Made by a program: the position numbers and the translations under genes
Assembly: GCA_023397505.1 (NCBI GenBank)
Contig: JAEWUC010000001.1
Coordinates: 124,001-188,000 of the forward strand
Length of the DNA stretch: 64,000 nt
Direction of reading: 5' to 3'
From: Bacteroidota bacterium
GTDB lineage: Bacteria; Bacteroidota; Ignavibacteria; Ignavibacteriales; Melioribacteraceae
Notes under the pieces: generated by a model
Databases searched by the model: none
Told to the model about the DNA's origin: nothing
What the model saw: the letters and a program-made list of their open reading frames with translations, nothing else
Shown: one piece after another, positions 8,869 through 16,707 of the stretch
How the letters are laid out: each line of letters begins with the position of its first letter
How positions within the stretch are numbered: position 1 is the first letter of the stretch

Positions 8869-9144
8869 ATGAGAAAAATGAAAAGAATGTTCGGCACTGG
8901 GCTGGTAGTTGCCCTATTTGTTGGGTTGCTGACGGTTACAGGTTGCAGTGGAATTTCCGAAGAACAAATAGCTGAATTAGAAGCACTTCGTTCCGAAGTA
9001 GCATCTTTAGAAAAAGAAGTAAATTCTCTAAAGAGTGAAAAAGCTGCTCTTGAAAAAGAAATTGCCGAAAAAAATGCGAAGCTCGACGAGTGCGCAAAAC
9101 AAAAAGCTGAAACCAAAAAAAATCTTGAATCAATGGGTATGTAA
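8869..9144 (+). CDS. Small coiled-coil lipoprotein
   Basis: A 91-residue protein with a lipoprotein signal peptide (hydrophobic residues about 10-24, lipobox LTVTGC with Cys26). It is followed by one almost continuous heptad-repeat helix (AELEALRSEVASLEKEV onward) to the C-terminus. One more cysteine lies in the helix (LDECAKQ). The form resembles Braun-type Lpp lipoproteins, but the C-terminal lysine needed for peptidoglycan linkage is absent (it ends ESMGM). The SD is AAGGAGG. The next gene, a LysM protein, lies 31 bp downstream and also has a signal peptide plus coiled coil, so they may act together in the envelope. Confidence 0.8.
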   Translation: MRKMKRMFGTGLVVALFVGLLTVTGCSGISEEQIAELEALRSEVASLEKEVNSLKSEKAALEKEIAEKNAKLDECAKQKAETKKNLESMGM

Positions 9145-9175
9145 TTAAAAGTTTATTAATTCAAAGGAGGAAATA

Positions 9176-9889
9176 ATGAAGGTTTTCAAATATCTATCTG
9201 TAATTGGTTTGGTTCTGCTCCTCTCAGCTTCTGCTTTTGCACAGTCTGAACGCTTGAAAGATATGACCGAAGAGGAATGGCAGAACGAAATGAATCGTCT
9301 TGCTCAAGTTAAAGTTGAACTTACAACTGAACTTAATACTTTAAAAACTCAAGTTGCCGATTTAAAAGCCACCAAAGCAAAAATGCAGACTTATGAAGAT
9401 TGCATTGGCGAACTTTATGCGTTAGTTGGTGCAACTAAAGCCGATGTTGATAATTTTAGAAATCAAGTTAATGCTTTAGAAAAGAAGATTGACGGTAAAG
9501 AATCTCCAAAAGCTGACCGCCAGGCTGAATTAGATGCATTGAAGAAAAATAAAATTTCTGCTTTGCCGGAATTTTTTGATAAAGTTCACAATCAGCTTCA
9601 AAGAAAATTAGATGCATGGGATGAAAAACCGGCTGAAATCGCTTATACAGTTGTAAAAGGCGATCACCTTTGGGGTATTGCTAAAAAGAAAGATCATTAT
9701 GCAAATCCATTTGCTTGGCCAATTATATATCAAGCAAACAGAGATCAAATTAAGAATCCTGATTTGATTTACCCGAAACAAATATTCAAGATTCCTAATT
9801 TGACCGAGGAAGAAAAAGCTAAGTATGATAAGATTAGAAGAAATTACAAACCGGCTCCTGCTACTCAAACTCAAAATGTTGGTAATTAA
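9176..9889 (+). CDS. Secreted coiled-coil protein with C-terminal LysM domain
   Basis: A 237-residue protein with a cleavable signal peptide (AFAQ near residues 20-23), a long coiled coil (about 28-135) and a C-terminal LysM domain. The LysM part reads YTVVKGDHLWGIAKKK, then FAWPIIYQANRD and YPKQIFKIP, the usual peptidoglycan-binding arrangement with a loop insertion. A Pro/Gln/Thr tail follows. A cysteine in the coiled coil (TYEDCIGEL) could pair with the cysteine in the neighbouring lipoprotein's helix, which is speculative. The SD is AAAGGAGG. A strong terminator follows. Confidence 0.85.
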   Translation: MKVFKYLSVIGLVLLLSASAFAQSERLKDMTEEEWQNEMNRLAQVKVELTTELNTLKTQVADLKATKAKMQTYEDCIGELYALVGATKADVDNFRNQVNALEKKIDGKESPKADRQAELDALKKNKISALPEFFDKVHNQLQRKLDAWDEKPAEIAYTVVKGDHLWGIAKKKDHYANPFAWPIIYQANRDQIKNPDLIYPKQIFKIPNLTEEEKAKYDKIRRNYKPAPATQTQNVGN

Positions 9890-9929
9890 TTCCGAGGTTT
9901 CTTTAAACAGTGTTTTTGATATTTAATAT

Positions 9930-9967
9930 AAAGCCCTTTTCATCGTATGGTGAAATGGGCTTTTTTT
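9930..9967 (+). terminator. Rho-independent terminator after the LysM gene
   Basis: AAAGCCC-T-TTTCA (9930-9942) pairs with TGAAA-T-GGGCTTT (9951-9963), with an 8-nt loop and a run of seven T. It separates the lipoprotein/LysM pair from phoH, whose start is only 14 nt beyond the T run. Confidence 0.85.
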
Positions 9968-9980
9968 ATTGGGTGAATTA

Positions 9981-10943
9981 ATGCAAGTTGAAAAAATCAT
10001 AAAACTGGAAAATGTTGATCTCGTTTCATTGCTTGGTTTTAACGATTCAAACCTAAAACCTATTGAAGACCGTTTTACAACAAACATAACAGTACGCGGT
10101 GATGTCGTTTATGTACAGGGGGTTATTGAAGAAGTTGAAGCCGTAGAGAAAATATTTAAAGAAATGATTTTTGTATTGAACACAACCGGCAAACTGTTAC
10201 CTAAGGATATTGAAACTATTATTGATTTAACGCTTCAGGGTAAAGTAATTATTAGTGATAATGAATTTGAGAGCATAGTTCTTTATTCCAAAAAAGATGT
10301 AATTAAAGCTAAAACACCAAATCAAATTACTTACATAAAAAGTGTCCGCGAAAATGATATTTGTTTTGCAATTGGCCCGGCTGGAACCGGGAAAACCTAT
10401 TTGGCAGTTGCTTTTGCAGTTGCCGCATTAAAAAAAGGTATTGTAAAAAAAATTGTTTTAGCCCGTCCGGCAGTTGAAGCAGGAGAAAGTCTTGGATTTC
10501 TACCGGGTGATTTCCGTGATAAAATTGATCCATATTTGCGCCCGCTTTATGATGCTCTCGAAGAAATGTTACCCTCTGAGCAATTAAAAAATTATATGGA
10601 AAAAGGTGTGATTGAAATAGTGCCTCTTGCATATATGCGCGGCAGAACGTTAAATAATGCTTACGTTATTCTTGATGAAGCTCAGAATGCTACCGCCATG
10701 CAAATGAAAATGTTTTTAACCCGTCTCGGTCCAAATTCCAAAGCAATCATTACGGGGGATATTACCCAGATAGATTTGCCGACTTATTCGCAAAGCGGCC
10801 TTGTGCAGGTAAAAGACATTTTGAAAAACGTTGATGGTGTCGGCTTTATTTATTTTGATAAATCCGATGTTGTTAGGCATAAACTTGTTAAAGATATTAT
10901 CGACGCTTATGAAAAACATTATAACGGCGACAAGAAAGTATAG
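9981..10943 (+). CDS. PhoH-like ATPase
   Basis: A 320-residue cytoplasmic P-loop ATPase of the PhoH family. Walker A is GPAGTGKT at residues 132-139, Walker B is VILDEAQNA, and the family signature ARPAVEAGESLGFLPGD is present. An N-terminal KH-like region of about 110 residues precedes the ATPase domain, as in the PhoH/YbeZ branch. That branch often neighbours ybeY, which is absent here. The role in RNA metabolism is inferred from the family. The ATG at 9981 follows GGGTGA; a TTG 12 nt upstream is less likely. Confidence 0.92.
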   Translation: MQVEKIIKLENVDLVSLLGFNDSNLKPIEDRFTTNITVRGDVVYVQGVIEEVEAVEKIFKEMIFVLNTTGKLLPKDIETIIDLTLQGKVIISDNEFESIVLYSKKDVIKAKTPNQITYIKSVRENDICFAIGPAGTGKTYLAVAFAVAALKKGIVKKIVLARPAVEAGESLGFLPGDFRDKIDPYLRPLYDALEEMLPSEQLKNYMEKGVIEIVPLAYMRGRTLNNAYVILDEAQNATAMQMKMFLTRLGPNSKAIITGDITQIDLPTYSQSGLVQVKDILKNVDGVGFIYFDKSDVVRHKLVKDIIDAYEKHYNGDKKV

Positions 10944-11013
10944 AACGAAAGAGTGATGAGTGCAGAGTACAAAACGTAGAATGCTGAATTAATCTTTTCC
11001 AACATTGAACTTG

Positions 11014-11045
11014 CCTGCTGTCTTTTTGGCGGGAGCTATTTTTTT
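11014..11045 (+). terminator. Weak candidate terminator between phoH and mazG
   Basis: CCTGCT (11014-11019) can pair with GGCGGG (11028-11033) using two G-U pairs, with a run of T starting 5 nt later. It lies between convergent phoH and mazG. The stem is weak, so this is a tentative call. Confidence 0.35.
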
Positions 11046-11803
11046 AGAACAGTCTTACTTTCTTCCCAATACTTATCCATTTCAACTAAATTTGATTGAT
11101 AGATATTTTTTCCGTTTTCTTTTATCTTATCTTCAACATAATTAAAACGTGCAATAAATTTTTCGTTTGTGCGGCGGATTGCATTTTCCGGGTTGATGCC
11201 AAGAAAACGCGCATAATTTGTTAATGCAAAAAATACATCTCCAAGTTCGTTTTCTAATTCATCTTTGTTGTTAACTTTCTCTATCTCATGCATTTCATCA
11301 ATCTCTTCAATAACCTTTTTCCAAACTTCTTCCTTTTTATCCCAATCAAAACCTACTTTCGAGGCTTTTTCTTGAAGTCTATATGCCCGCGCTAATCCCG
11401 GCAAATTTTTAGGAACGCCTTCAAGGACAGAATCTCTACCTTCGGATAATTTAATTTCTTCCCAATTTTTAACTACTTCTTTAGTATCGTTGACAACAAC
11501 ATCGCTGAAAACATGCGGATGACGACGAATAAGTTTCTCTGTTATTGAATCTATAACATCATTAATAGAAAAGGTTTTGTTATCCTCAGCAATTGCCGAA
11601 TGAAAAATAATATGCAGTAGTAAATCGCCAAGTTCGGTTTTAAGTTCTTTATAATCTTTCAGGTCAATTGCTTCAATAACTTCATGAGTTTCTTCAAGAG
11701 TAGCTGCTTTTATGGAGTCATGCGTTTGTTCTTTATCCCACGGGCATTCTTTACGCAATAATTTCATTATTTCCCAAAGTTTTTCAAATTTTTGACCAGT
11801 CAT
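11036..11803 (-). CDS. mazG: Nucleoside triphosphate pyrophosphohydrolase MazG
   Basis: A 255-residue all-alpha NTP pyrophosphatase that hydrolyses (d)NTPs to monophosphates. Two MazG domains are visible. The first has RKECPWDKEQTHDSIK, ETHEVIEAID and ELGDLLLHIIFH with metal-binding Glu/Asp residues. The second, around 165-230, has ELENELGDVFFALTNYARFLG. I chose the ATG at 11803, as the upstream extension to 11878 is hydrophobic and not family-like. It is convergent with phoH and divergent from ridA. Confidence 0.93.
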   Translation of the reverse strand: MTGQKFEKLWEIMKLLRKECPWDKEQTHDSIKAATLEETHEVIEAIDLKDYKELKTELGDLLLHIIFHSAIAEDNKTFSINDVIDSITEKLIRRHPHVFSDVVVNDTKEVVKNWEEIKLSEGRDSVLEGVPKNLPGLARAYRLQEKASKVGFDWDKKEEVWKKVIEEIDEMHEIEKVNNKDELENELGDVFFALTNYARFLGINPENAIRRTNEKFIARFNYVEDKIKENGKNIYQSNLVEMDKYWEESKTVLKK

Positions 11804-11893
11804 GTTTTCTCCGTTTTTACAAACAAAAATAAACAACTCCTTTATCCATTCCCAAAAAATTAAGATATTTACTACCAAGATTTGGAGGTTTTA

Positions 11894-12355
11894 ATGATTG
11901 AACAGAAAATTAGGGAGTTGTTAGGTTATGAATTGCCGGTTGCGCCAAAACCGCTCGCTGCTTATGTACCGGCTGTTAGAATCGGTGAATTTGTTTTTAC
12001 TTCCGGACAGTTGCCTATGAAAAATGGCAAATTAATTGAAGAAGGAAAAGTTGGTTATGAAGTAAATGAGGAAGCCGCAATTGAATGTGCAAAGATTTCT
12101 GCCGTAAATTGTCTGAGTGCAGTAAAATCAGTTTTAGCTAATTTGGATAAAATTGAACAGGTTGTAAAACTCACAGTGTTTGTTAATTCAGCCATAGGTT
12201 TTCACTCGCAGCCGAAAATCGCAAATGGAGCATCTGAGTTAATAGTGCAGATTTTTGGCGACGCGGGCAAACATTCAAGAAGCGCCGTTGGTGTTAGTGA
12301 ACTTCCGTTGAACGCTCCCGTTGAAGTAGAAATGATCGTTAAAATTAAAGAGTAA
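11894..12355 (+). CDS. RidA/YjgF-family protein
   Basis: A 153-residue member of the RidA/YER057c/UK114 superfamily, most like the longer ~155-residue branch that begins with IEQKIRELGYELP. Archetypal RidA hydrolyses reactive enamine/imine intermediates to ketoacids. The catalytic arginine of archetypal RidA is not clear here: the usual CRVEV-like element is replaced by APVEVEMIVKI. So enzymatic activity is uncertain. The ATG at 11894 follows TTGGAGG with 5 nt spacing, better than the TTG at 11882. Confidence 0.88.
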   Translation: MIEQKIRELLGYELPVAPKPLAAYVPAVRIGEFVFTSGQLPMKNGKLIEEGKVGYEVNEEAAIECAKISAVNCLSAVKSVLANLDKIEQVVKLTVFVNSAIGFHSQPKIANGASELIVQIFGDAGKHSRSAVGVSELPLNAPVEVEMIVKIKE

Positions 12356-12372
12356 TCTGAAAGATTTATGAC

Positions 12373-12401
12373 TTGACTGTATTGGTAATTAAACTTAAAA
12401 T
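12373..12401 (+). promoter_or_regulatory. Candidate promoter for the secreted protein at 12472
   Basis: TTGACT (12373-12378), a 17-nt spacer, and TAAAAT (12396-12401). The gene start lies about 70 nt downstream. Judged only by hexamer match and spacing. Confidence 0.45.
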
Positions 12402-12471
12402 TACACTGGTCGGTAAATAGAAACATTTTTTAGTTTTGGTTTGTAATAGATTCAAAAAAAAGGATTGAAAG

Positions 12472-12957
12472 ATGAAGAAACTATTCCTGATTTTTGCTTT
12501 TACCGCATTTTCAATTATTAATGCACAGTTTAAGGAGCAATTGGATAAACCGGTTGATTATAAAAGCGGAATATTAAATGGTAATTCCTCTTCCTTGTTT
12601 AGTTTTTTCAACCCGGAAAATTTCAGCATGCATCACACATTCAATTTATCGTTTCAGACTTTTGGCGGAGGAAGTATGGCCCTGGGAGTCTATACAAATA
12701 ATATGATGTACAAATTAAGCGATAATCTTAATGTTGAGGCTGATCTTAGTTTTGTTAATTCGCCTTACAATTCCTTTAGTGAAGATTTTGCGAAACAAAT
12801 TAACGGATTCTACTTGAGCAGGGCCCAAATTAATTACAAACCTACAGATAACATGTCAATCATGTTTCAGTATAGAAATATTCCCATGAGCTATTATTCA
12901 CCGTATTCTTATTATGGAAATTACGGATGGGGATATTCACCGTTCAGCGGTTATTAG
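12472..12957 (+). CDS. Secreted hypothetical protein, possible small outer-membrane barrel
   Basis: A 161-residue protein with a signal peptide (MKKLFLIFAFTAFSIINAQ, cleavage about residue 19). The mature part alternates polar and hydrophobic residues as in beta strands and ends in an aromatic YYSPYSYYGNYGWGYSPFSGY-like segment (about 140-161). I recognise no named family; short envelope proteins with this look are common in Ignavibacteria-type genomes. It stands alone with its own likely promoter. Confidence 0.65.
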   Translation: MKKLFLIFAFTAFSIINAQFKEQLDKPVDYKSGILNGNSSSLFSFFNPENFSMHHTFNLSFQTFGGGSMALGVYTNNMMYKLSDNLNVEADLSFVNSPYNSFSEDFAKQINGFYLSRAQINYKPTDNMSIMFQYRNIPMSYYSPYSYYGNYGWGYSPFSGY

Positions 12958-13041
12958 GGAAATACTTCTAATAACTAAATAAGAATGTCTTTTTTTTATT
13001 AAATTTCACACCAAAATAAAAGCCACTATTTGTAATAGCAT

Positions 13042-13533
13042 TTGGAAAAGAATATCACGAAGAAGAAAGTGTCCGGCAAGCCTGCCGATATTAAATCATC
13101 GACCACAAATTTATTTTTAAACATTGCGGTATTCTTATTATTTGCAGTGATAATATTCATGCTGTATTCGATATATATTAAATTATCTAATTCATCCTCC
13201 GGAATAAATGAAGAATCTGTTTATCAAAAACCTTCGGAAATTATTCAAGTTGAAGTTTTAAACGGATGCGGAGTTGGTGGAGTCGGCGACAGGTTCACGG
13301 ATTTTTTACGTACAAACAATTTTGATGTAGTTAATATCGGCAATTATATCCGCTTCGATATGGATGAAACGATAATAATAGATCGTATTGGGAACAAAGC
13401 AAATGCATTGAAGGCTGCGGAAATTCTTGGCGTTAAAAAAGAAAACGTTATACAACAACTAAATCATGATTATTTTTTAGATGTATCAATTGTTGTTGGA
13501 AGGGATTATTATTCATTAAAACCATTGAAATGA
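13042..13533 (+). CDS. Membrane-anchored LytR_C domain protein
   Basis: A 163-residue protein with a cytoplasmic basic N-terminus, one transmembrane helix (LFLNIAVFLLFAVIIFMLYSIYI, about 23-46) and an extracytoplasmic LytR C-terminal domain. That domain starts VEVLNGCGVGGVGDRFTDFL and contains FDVVNIGNY and IIDRIGN. In LytR-CpsA-Psr proteins this domain follows a ligase domain; here it stands alone. Next to rsfS (7 bp downstream) it follows a gene pairing seen in several phyla. The start is TTG at 13042 without a clear SD, so the exact N-terminus is uncertain. Confidence 0.8.
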   Translation: MEKNITKKKVSGKPADIKSSTTNLFLNIAVFLLFAVIIFMLYSIYIKLSNSSSGINEESVYQKPSEIIQVEVLNGCGVGGVGDRFTDFLRTNNFDVVNIGNYIRFDMDETIIIDRIGNKANALKAAEILGVKKENVIQQLNHDYFLDVSIVVGRDYYSLKPLK

Positions 13534-13540
13534 GGTAAAC

Positions 13541-13960
13541 GTGGACTCTAAAAAGTTTGCACTTCTTATTGCCGATCTTATCCTAAATAAAAAGGGCTAC
13601 GACATAAAAATTCTTGAGATAAAAAAGATATCGTCTATTGCCGATTATTTTGTTATATGCTCGGCAGATTCCGATAGACAAGTGAAAGCTATAGCCGATG
13701 AGGTTGAAGATAAACTAAGAGAGAGTGGAATAAGATGTGTGCACCGCGAGGGGTATGAATCATTAACTTGGGTTATCCTGGATTACTTTGACGTTATGAT
13801 TCATGTCTTTAAAGCAGAAGCCAGAACGTTTTACAATCTTGAAAAACTTTGGGGTGATGCTCCAATTATCGACATTAACGAAGTTGATGAAGAATCCAAA
13901 CAGAAAAAGACGGTTAAGAAAACTACTAAATCCACACCCCGTGTAAAGAAGGAGAAATAG
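13541..13960 (+). CDS. rsfS: Ribosomal silencing factor RsfS
   Basis: Binds ribosomal protein L14 and blocks 30S-50S joining in starvation. The 139-residue protein carries the DUF143/RsfS domain (about 1-112) with YFVICSADSDRQVKAIADEV and HREGYESLTWVILDYFDVMIHVF. A basic tail of about 25 residues (KKTVKKTTKSTPRVKKEK) is extra to the family core and could bind RNA. The start is GTG at 13541 after GAGGT. The stop is directly followed by the argS start. Confidence 0.93.
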   Translation: MDSKKFALLIADLILNKKGYDIKILEIKKISSIADYFVICSADSDRQVKAIADEVEDKLRESGIRCVHREGYESLTWVILDYFDVMIHVFKAEARTFYNLEKLWGDAPIIDINEVDEESKQKKTVKKTTKSTPRVKKEK

Positions 13961-15589
13961 TTGAAAAAATATTTGATAGATCTTTTCAAAAATGCTTCGG
14001 TTAAAATAAACTACCTGAAAGAAGTTGATTATATTTTCACAGTTCCCAACCAAAAGGGACACGGCGACTATTCTTCCAATGTGGCTATGATGCTTTCTAA
14101 AAAATTTAAAAGAAATCCTAAAGATGTTGCAGCTGAAATAATTTCCAATTTAGAATATGATAAAAACGTTATTGAAAAGATTGAAATTGCGGGACCCGGG
14201 TTTATGAATTTTTATTTTATACCGTCTTATGTACCGCAAATTATTAATGATATTTTAAGTGCCGGTGATGCATTCGGCAAGTCGCAAAAATATAAAGGCA
14301 AAAAAGCTCAAGTTGAATTTGTCTCGGCAAACCCAACTGGACCTTTAACTGTAGGGCACGGACGTAATGCCGTTACAGGTGATACAGTAGCAAACTTACT
14401 TGAGTGGGTTGGTTATAACGTTGATCGCGAGTATTACTTCAATAATGCAGGCAGACAAATGCGTGTTCTCGGCGATTCTGTTCGCTTGCGTTATCTTGAG
14501 TTACTCGGCGATAAGATTGATTTTCCCGAAGATTATTATCAAGGTGAATACATAAAAGAAATTGCACGAAAACTATTAGATGAATCCGGCGATAAATTAA
14601 AAGAAGAAGCACCCGAAGGAATATTTAAACAAACAGCTGAAAAAGAAATCTTTGCGGATATAAATAAAACGTTAGAAAGATTACATATTCATTTTAAAAA
14701 CTATTACAATGAAAATAGCTTATATGAAGAGGGAAAGATTACTAAACTCTTAGAAGAATTTCAGAATAGAAATCTTTCATACGAAAAAGAAGGTGCGGTT
14801 TGGATGAAGTTTTCCGAACTTGGAAATGAACAAGATAAAGTTATTGTTAAATCGACAGGCGAACCTACATACCGTTTGCCCGACATTGCTTATCATATAA
14901 CCAAATACGAACGCGGATACGATTTAATGGTTGATCTTTTCGGATCCGACCACAATGCAACATACCCGGATGTTCTTGCCGGTTTGAAAGCATTGGGCTA
15001 TGATTATGAAATGGTAAAAGTATTGATTCATCAATTTGTTACCATTATGCAAAAGGGCGAGATTGTGAAAATGTCCACCCGTAAAGCAAATTATATTACT
15101 TTAGATGAATTAATGGATGAAGTTGGAAGTGATGTTGTGCGTTACTTTTTTAACATGAGAAGCATTACAAGTCATTTAAATTTTGATCTCGACCTTGCCA
15201 AAAAACAATCCGATGAAAACCCTGTGTTTTATTTACAATATGCTCATGCAAGAATATGTTCGATACTTAAAATGACAAAAGAAGAAGGTTTGGCTCAATC
15301 GTTAGAAAATTTTGAATTACTAAATTCAACAGAAGAACAAAACTTGCTGAAAAAATTATATGAATTTCCGGATGAAATTTTATTTTGTGCTGAAAATTTT
15401 GAACCGCATAGAATCTGCACATATCTTGAAGAACTTGCCGCTTTGTTTCATAAGTTTTACACAGTTTGCCGAATTATCGGCAGTGAAAAGAAATTAGCAG
15501 AAGCCAGAATTGCATTGATTGTTGCTGTTAAAACAGTTGTTAAAAACGGTTTGTCGATACTTGGAGTAAGCGCCCCGGAAAAAATGTAA
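13961..15589 (+). CDS. argS: Arginyl-tRNA synthetase
   Basis: A class I synthetase of 542 residues that charges tRNA-Arg. It shows the N-terminal additional domain, the signature NPTGPLTVGHGRNAV (the HIGH motif reads TVGH), KMSTRKANY as the KMSKS loop, and the C-terminal DALR anticodon-binding domain. The first His of HIGH is Thr, a variant that I believe is common in ArgRS of several phyla. TTG start at 13961, directly at the rsfS stop. Its stop abuts the stop of convergent comF with no spacer. Confidence 0.96.
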   Translation: MKKYLIDLFKNASVKINYLKEVDYIFTVPNQKGHGDYSSNVAMMLSKKFKRNPKDVAAEIISNLEYDKNVIEKIEIAGPGFMNFYFIPSYVPQIINDILSAGDAFGKSQKYKGKKAQVEFVSANPTGPLTVGHGRNAVTGDTVANLLEWVGYNVDREYYFNNAGRQMRVLGDSVRLRYLELLGDKIDFPEDYYQGEYIKEIARKLLDESGDKLKEEAPEGIFKQTAEKEIFADINKTLERLHIHFKNYYNENSLYEEGKITKLLEEFQNRNLSYEKEGAVWMKFSELGNEQDKVIVKSTGEPTYRLPDIAYHITKYERGYDLMVDLFGSDHNATYPDVLAGLKALGYDYEMVKVLIHQFVTIMQKGEIVKMSTRKANYITLDELMDEVGSDVVRYFFNMRSITSHLNFDLDLAKKQSDENPVFYLQYAHARICSILKMTKEEGLAQSLENFELLNSTEEQNLLKKLYEFPDEILFCAENFEPHRICTYLEELAALFHKFYTVCRIIGSEKKLAEARIALIVAVKTVVKNGLSILGVSAPEKM

Positions 15590-16276
15590 TTATAAATCAG
15601 CAATTGCCGCCGAGATTGAAAAAACTTTTTGCGCTCCATGATTTATTAATATTTTCCCGCACTCAGTAATTGTTGCACCTGTTGTAATAACATCATCAAC
15701 TAAAATTATTTTTTTACCTTTAATTATGCTGCGGTCTTTTAATTTAAAGGCGCCGCCGATATTCTCTTTTCTTTCTTTCAAATTTAAGTTCGTCTGCGAA
15801 GGTGTAAACCTGGTTCTGCTCATAGAATTACTAAAAACCGGGATGCCGATTATCTTTGAAATACCTTTCGCCAGATAAAATGATTGATTGTAACCCCGCT
15901 CAGCTTTTTTAAGATGGTGAAGAGGTATAGGAATTAAACAATCCGGCTGCCAAGCATTTATTTTATTTTTAAAATTTTCTGCTGTTAATTTACCTAAGAA
16001 AATACCAAGTCTGAAATTCTCATTATATTTTATTACATGTATTATGTCTTGAAACTCTTTCCCTTTTTCAAAAACAAATAAAGAATGGAAATCCGAAATA
16101 ATGTTTTCGTTTGCAAATTTCCTTTTATACTCCATATGAATGAACTCATCATCCGCAAGTTTTAGTTTTGAAAGACAAGCAGTGCATACAAAACTTTCAT
16201 CGGCATTAAGCTTGTTAATACATGAGGGGCAAAATCTCGGCAGAAAAAAATCAAATAATTGATTTATGAATGTCAC
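15590..16276 (-). CDS. ComF-family phosphoribosyltransferase-like protein
   Basis: A 228-residue protein with an N-terminal zinc-finger-like element (FCPSCINKL, then FVCTACLSKL) and a type I PRTase domain. The PRPP-binding motif is KIILVDDVITTGATITECG near residue 190. ComF proteins help DNA uptake in competent bacteria; in others the role is unknown. GTG start at 16276. It is 9 bp downstream of the hemerythrin gene on the same strand and tail-to-tail with argS. Confidence 0.88.
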   Translation of the reverse strand: MTFINQLFDFFLPRFCPSCINKLNADESFVCTACLSKLKLADDEFIHMEYKRKFANENIISDFHSLFVFEKGKEFQDIIHVIKYNENFRLGIFLGKLTAENFKNKINAWQPDCLIPIPLHHLKKAERGYNQSFYLAKGISKIIGIPVFSNSMSRTRFTPSQTNLNLKERKENIGGAFKLKDRSIIKGKKIILVDDVITTGATITECGKILINHGAQKVFSISAAIADL

Positions 16277-16285
16277 TTTAATATG

Positions 16286-16690
16286 TTATTTAATTCCAAT
16301 AGAATTTAAGAACTCACCGCATTTTTTATCTTTAATCTCTATATGATTGAAAAACCACCTTTTAAAGCTTGCCATTTTCTCTATGTCAATCGCTTCGTCA
16401 GACTTTTTAAATTTATCGACAGTCTGAACAAGTTGGTTATAAAAACGATCGTGCTCAAGTTTATGCGAAAAATATCCTTCAAAGTTTTTCTCTTTCATCA
16501 GTTTTTCTTCGGTTTCAAAATGAGTTTCAACCTGCTCAATAAATTTATTCAAAAGTATTTTCAACAAAGCGATATCTTTTTTTTGTAGAGAATTATAAAT
16601 ATCATTAATAATATCAGCGATGTTTTCGTGTTGTTCGTCTATAACTACAACATTTACGTGTTCACCTGTTGAAAAATCAATATAACTCAT
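16286..16690 (-). CDS. Bacteriohemerythrin
   Basis: A 134-residue non-heme di-iron oxygen-binding protein. The iron ligand pattern is visible: IDEQHENIAD, HFETEEKLM, HKLEHDRFY and HIEIKDKKCGEFL. The size fits a single four-helix domain with no signal peptide, so it acts in the cytoplasm as an oxygen carrier, store or sensor. It lies between a vWA membrane protein and comF, 17 bp after the former; the meaning of this grouping is unclear. Confidence 0.92.
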   Translation of the reverse strand: MSYIDFSTGEHVNVVVIDEQHENIADIINDIYNSLQKKDIALLKILLNKFIEQVETHFETEEKLMKEKNFEGYFSHKLEHDRFYNQLVQTVDKFKKSDEAIDIEKMASFKRWFFNHIEIKDKKCGEFLNSIGIK

Positions 16691-16707
16691 TGTCCTCTCG
16701 TTTCAAT

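Noticed and set aside
13961..13999. Altered HIGH motif (TVGH) in ArgRS as a novelty
   Set aside because: I believe TVGH in the context NPTGPLTVGHGR is a common ArgRS form in several bacterial phyla.
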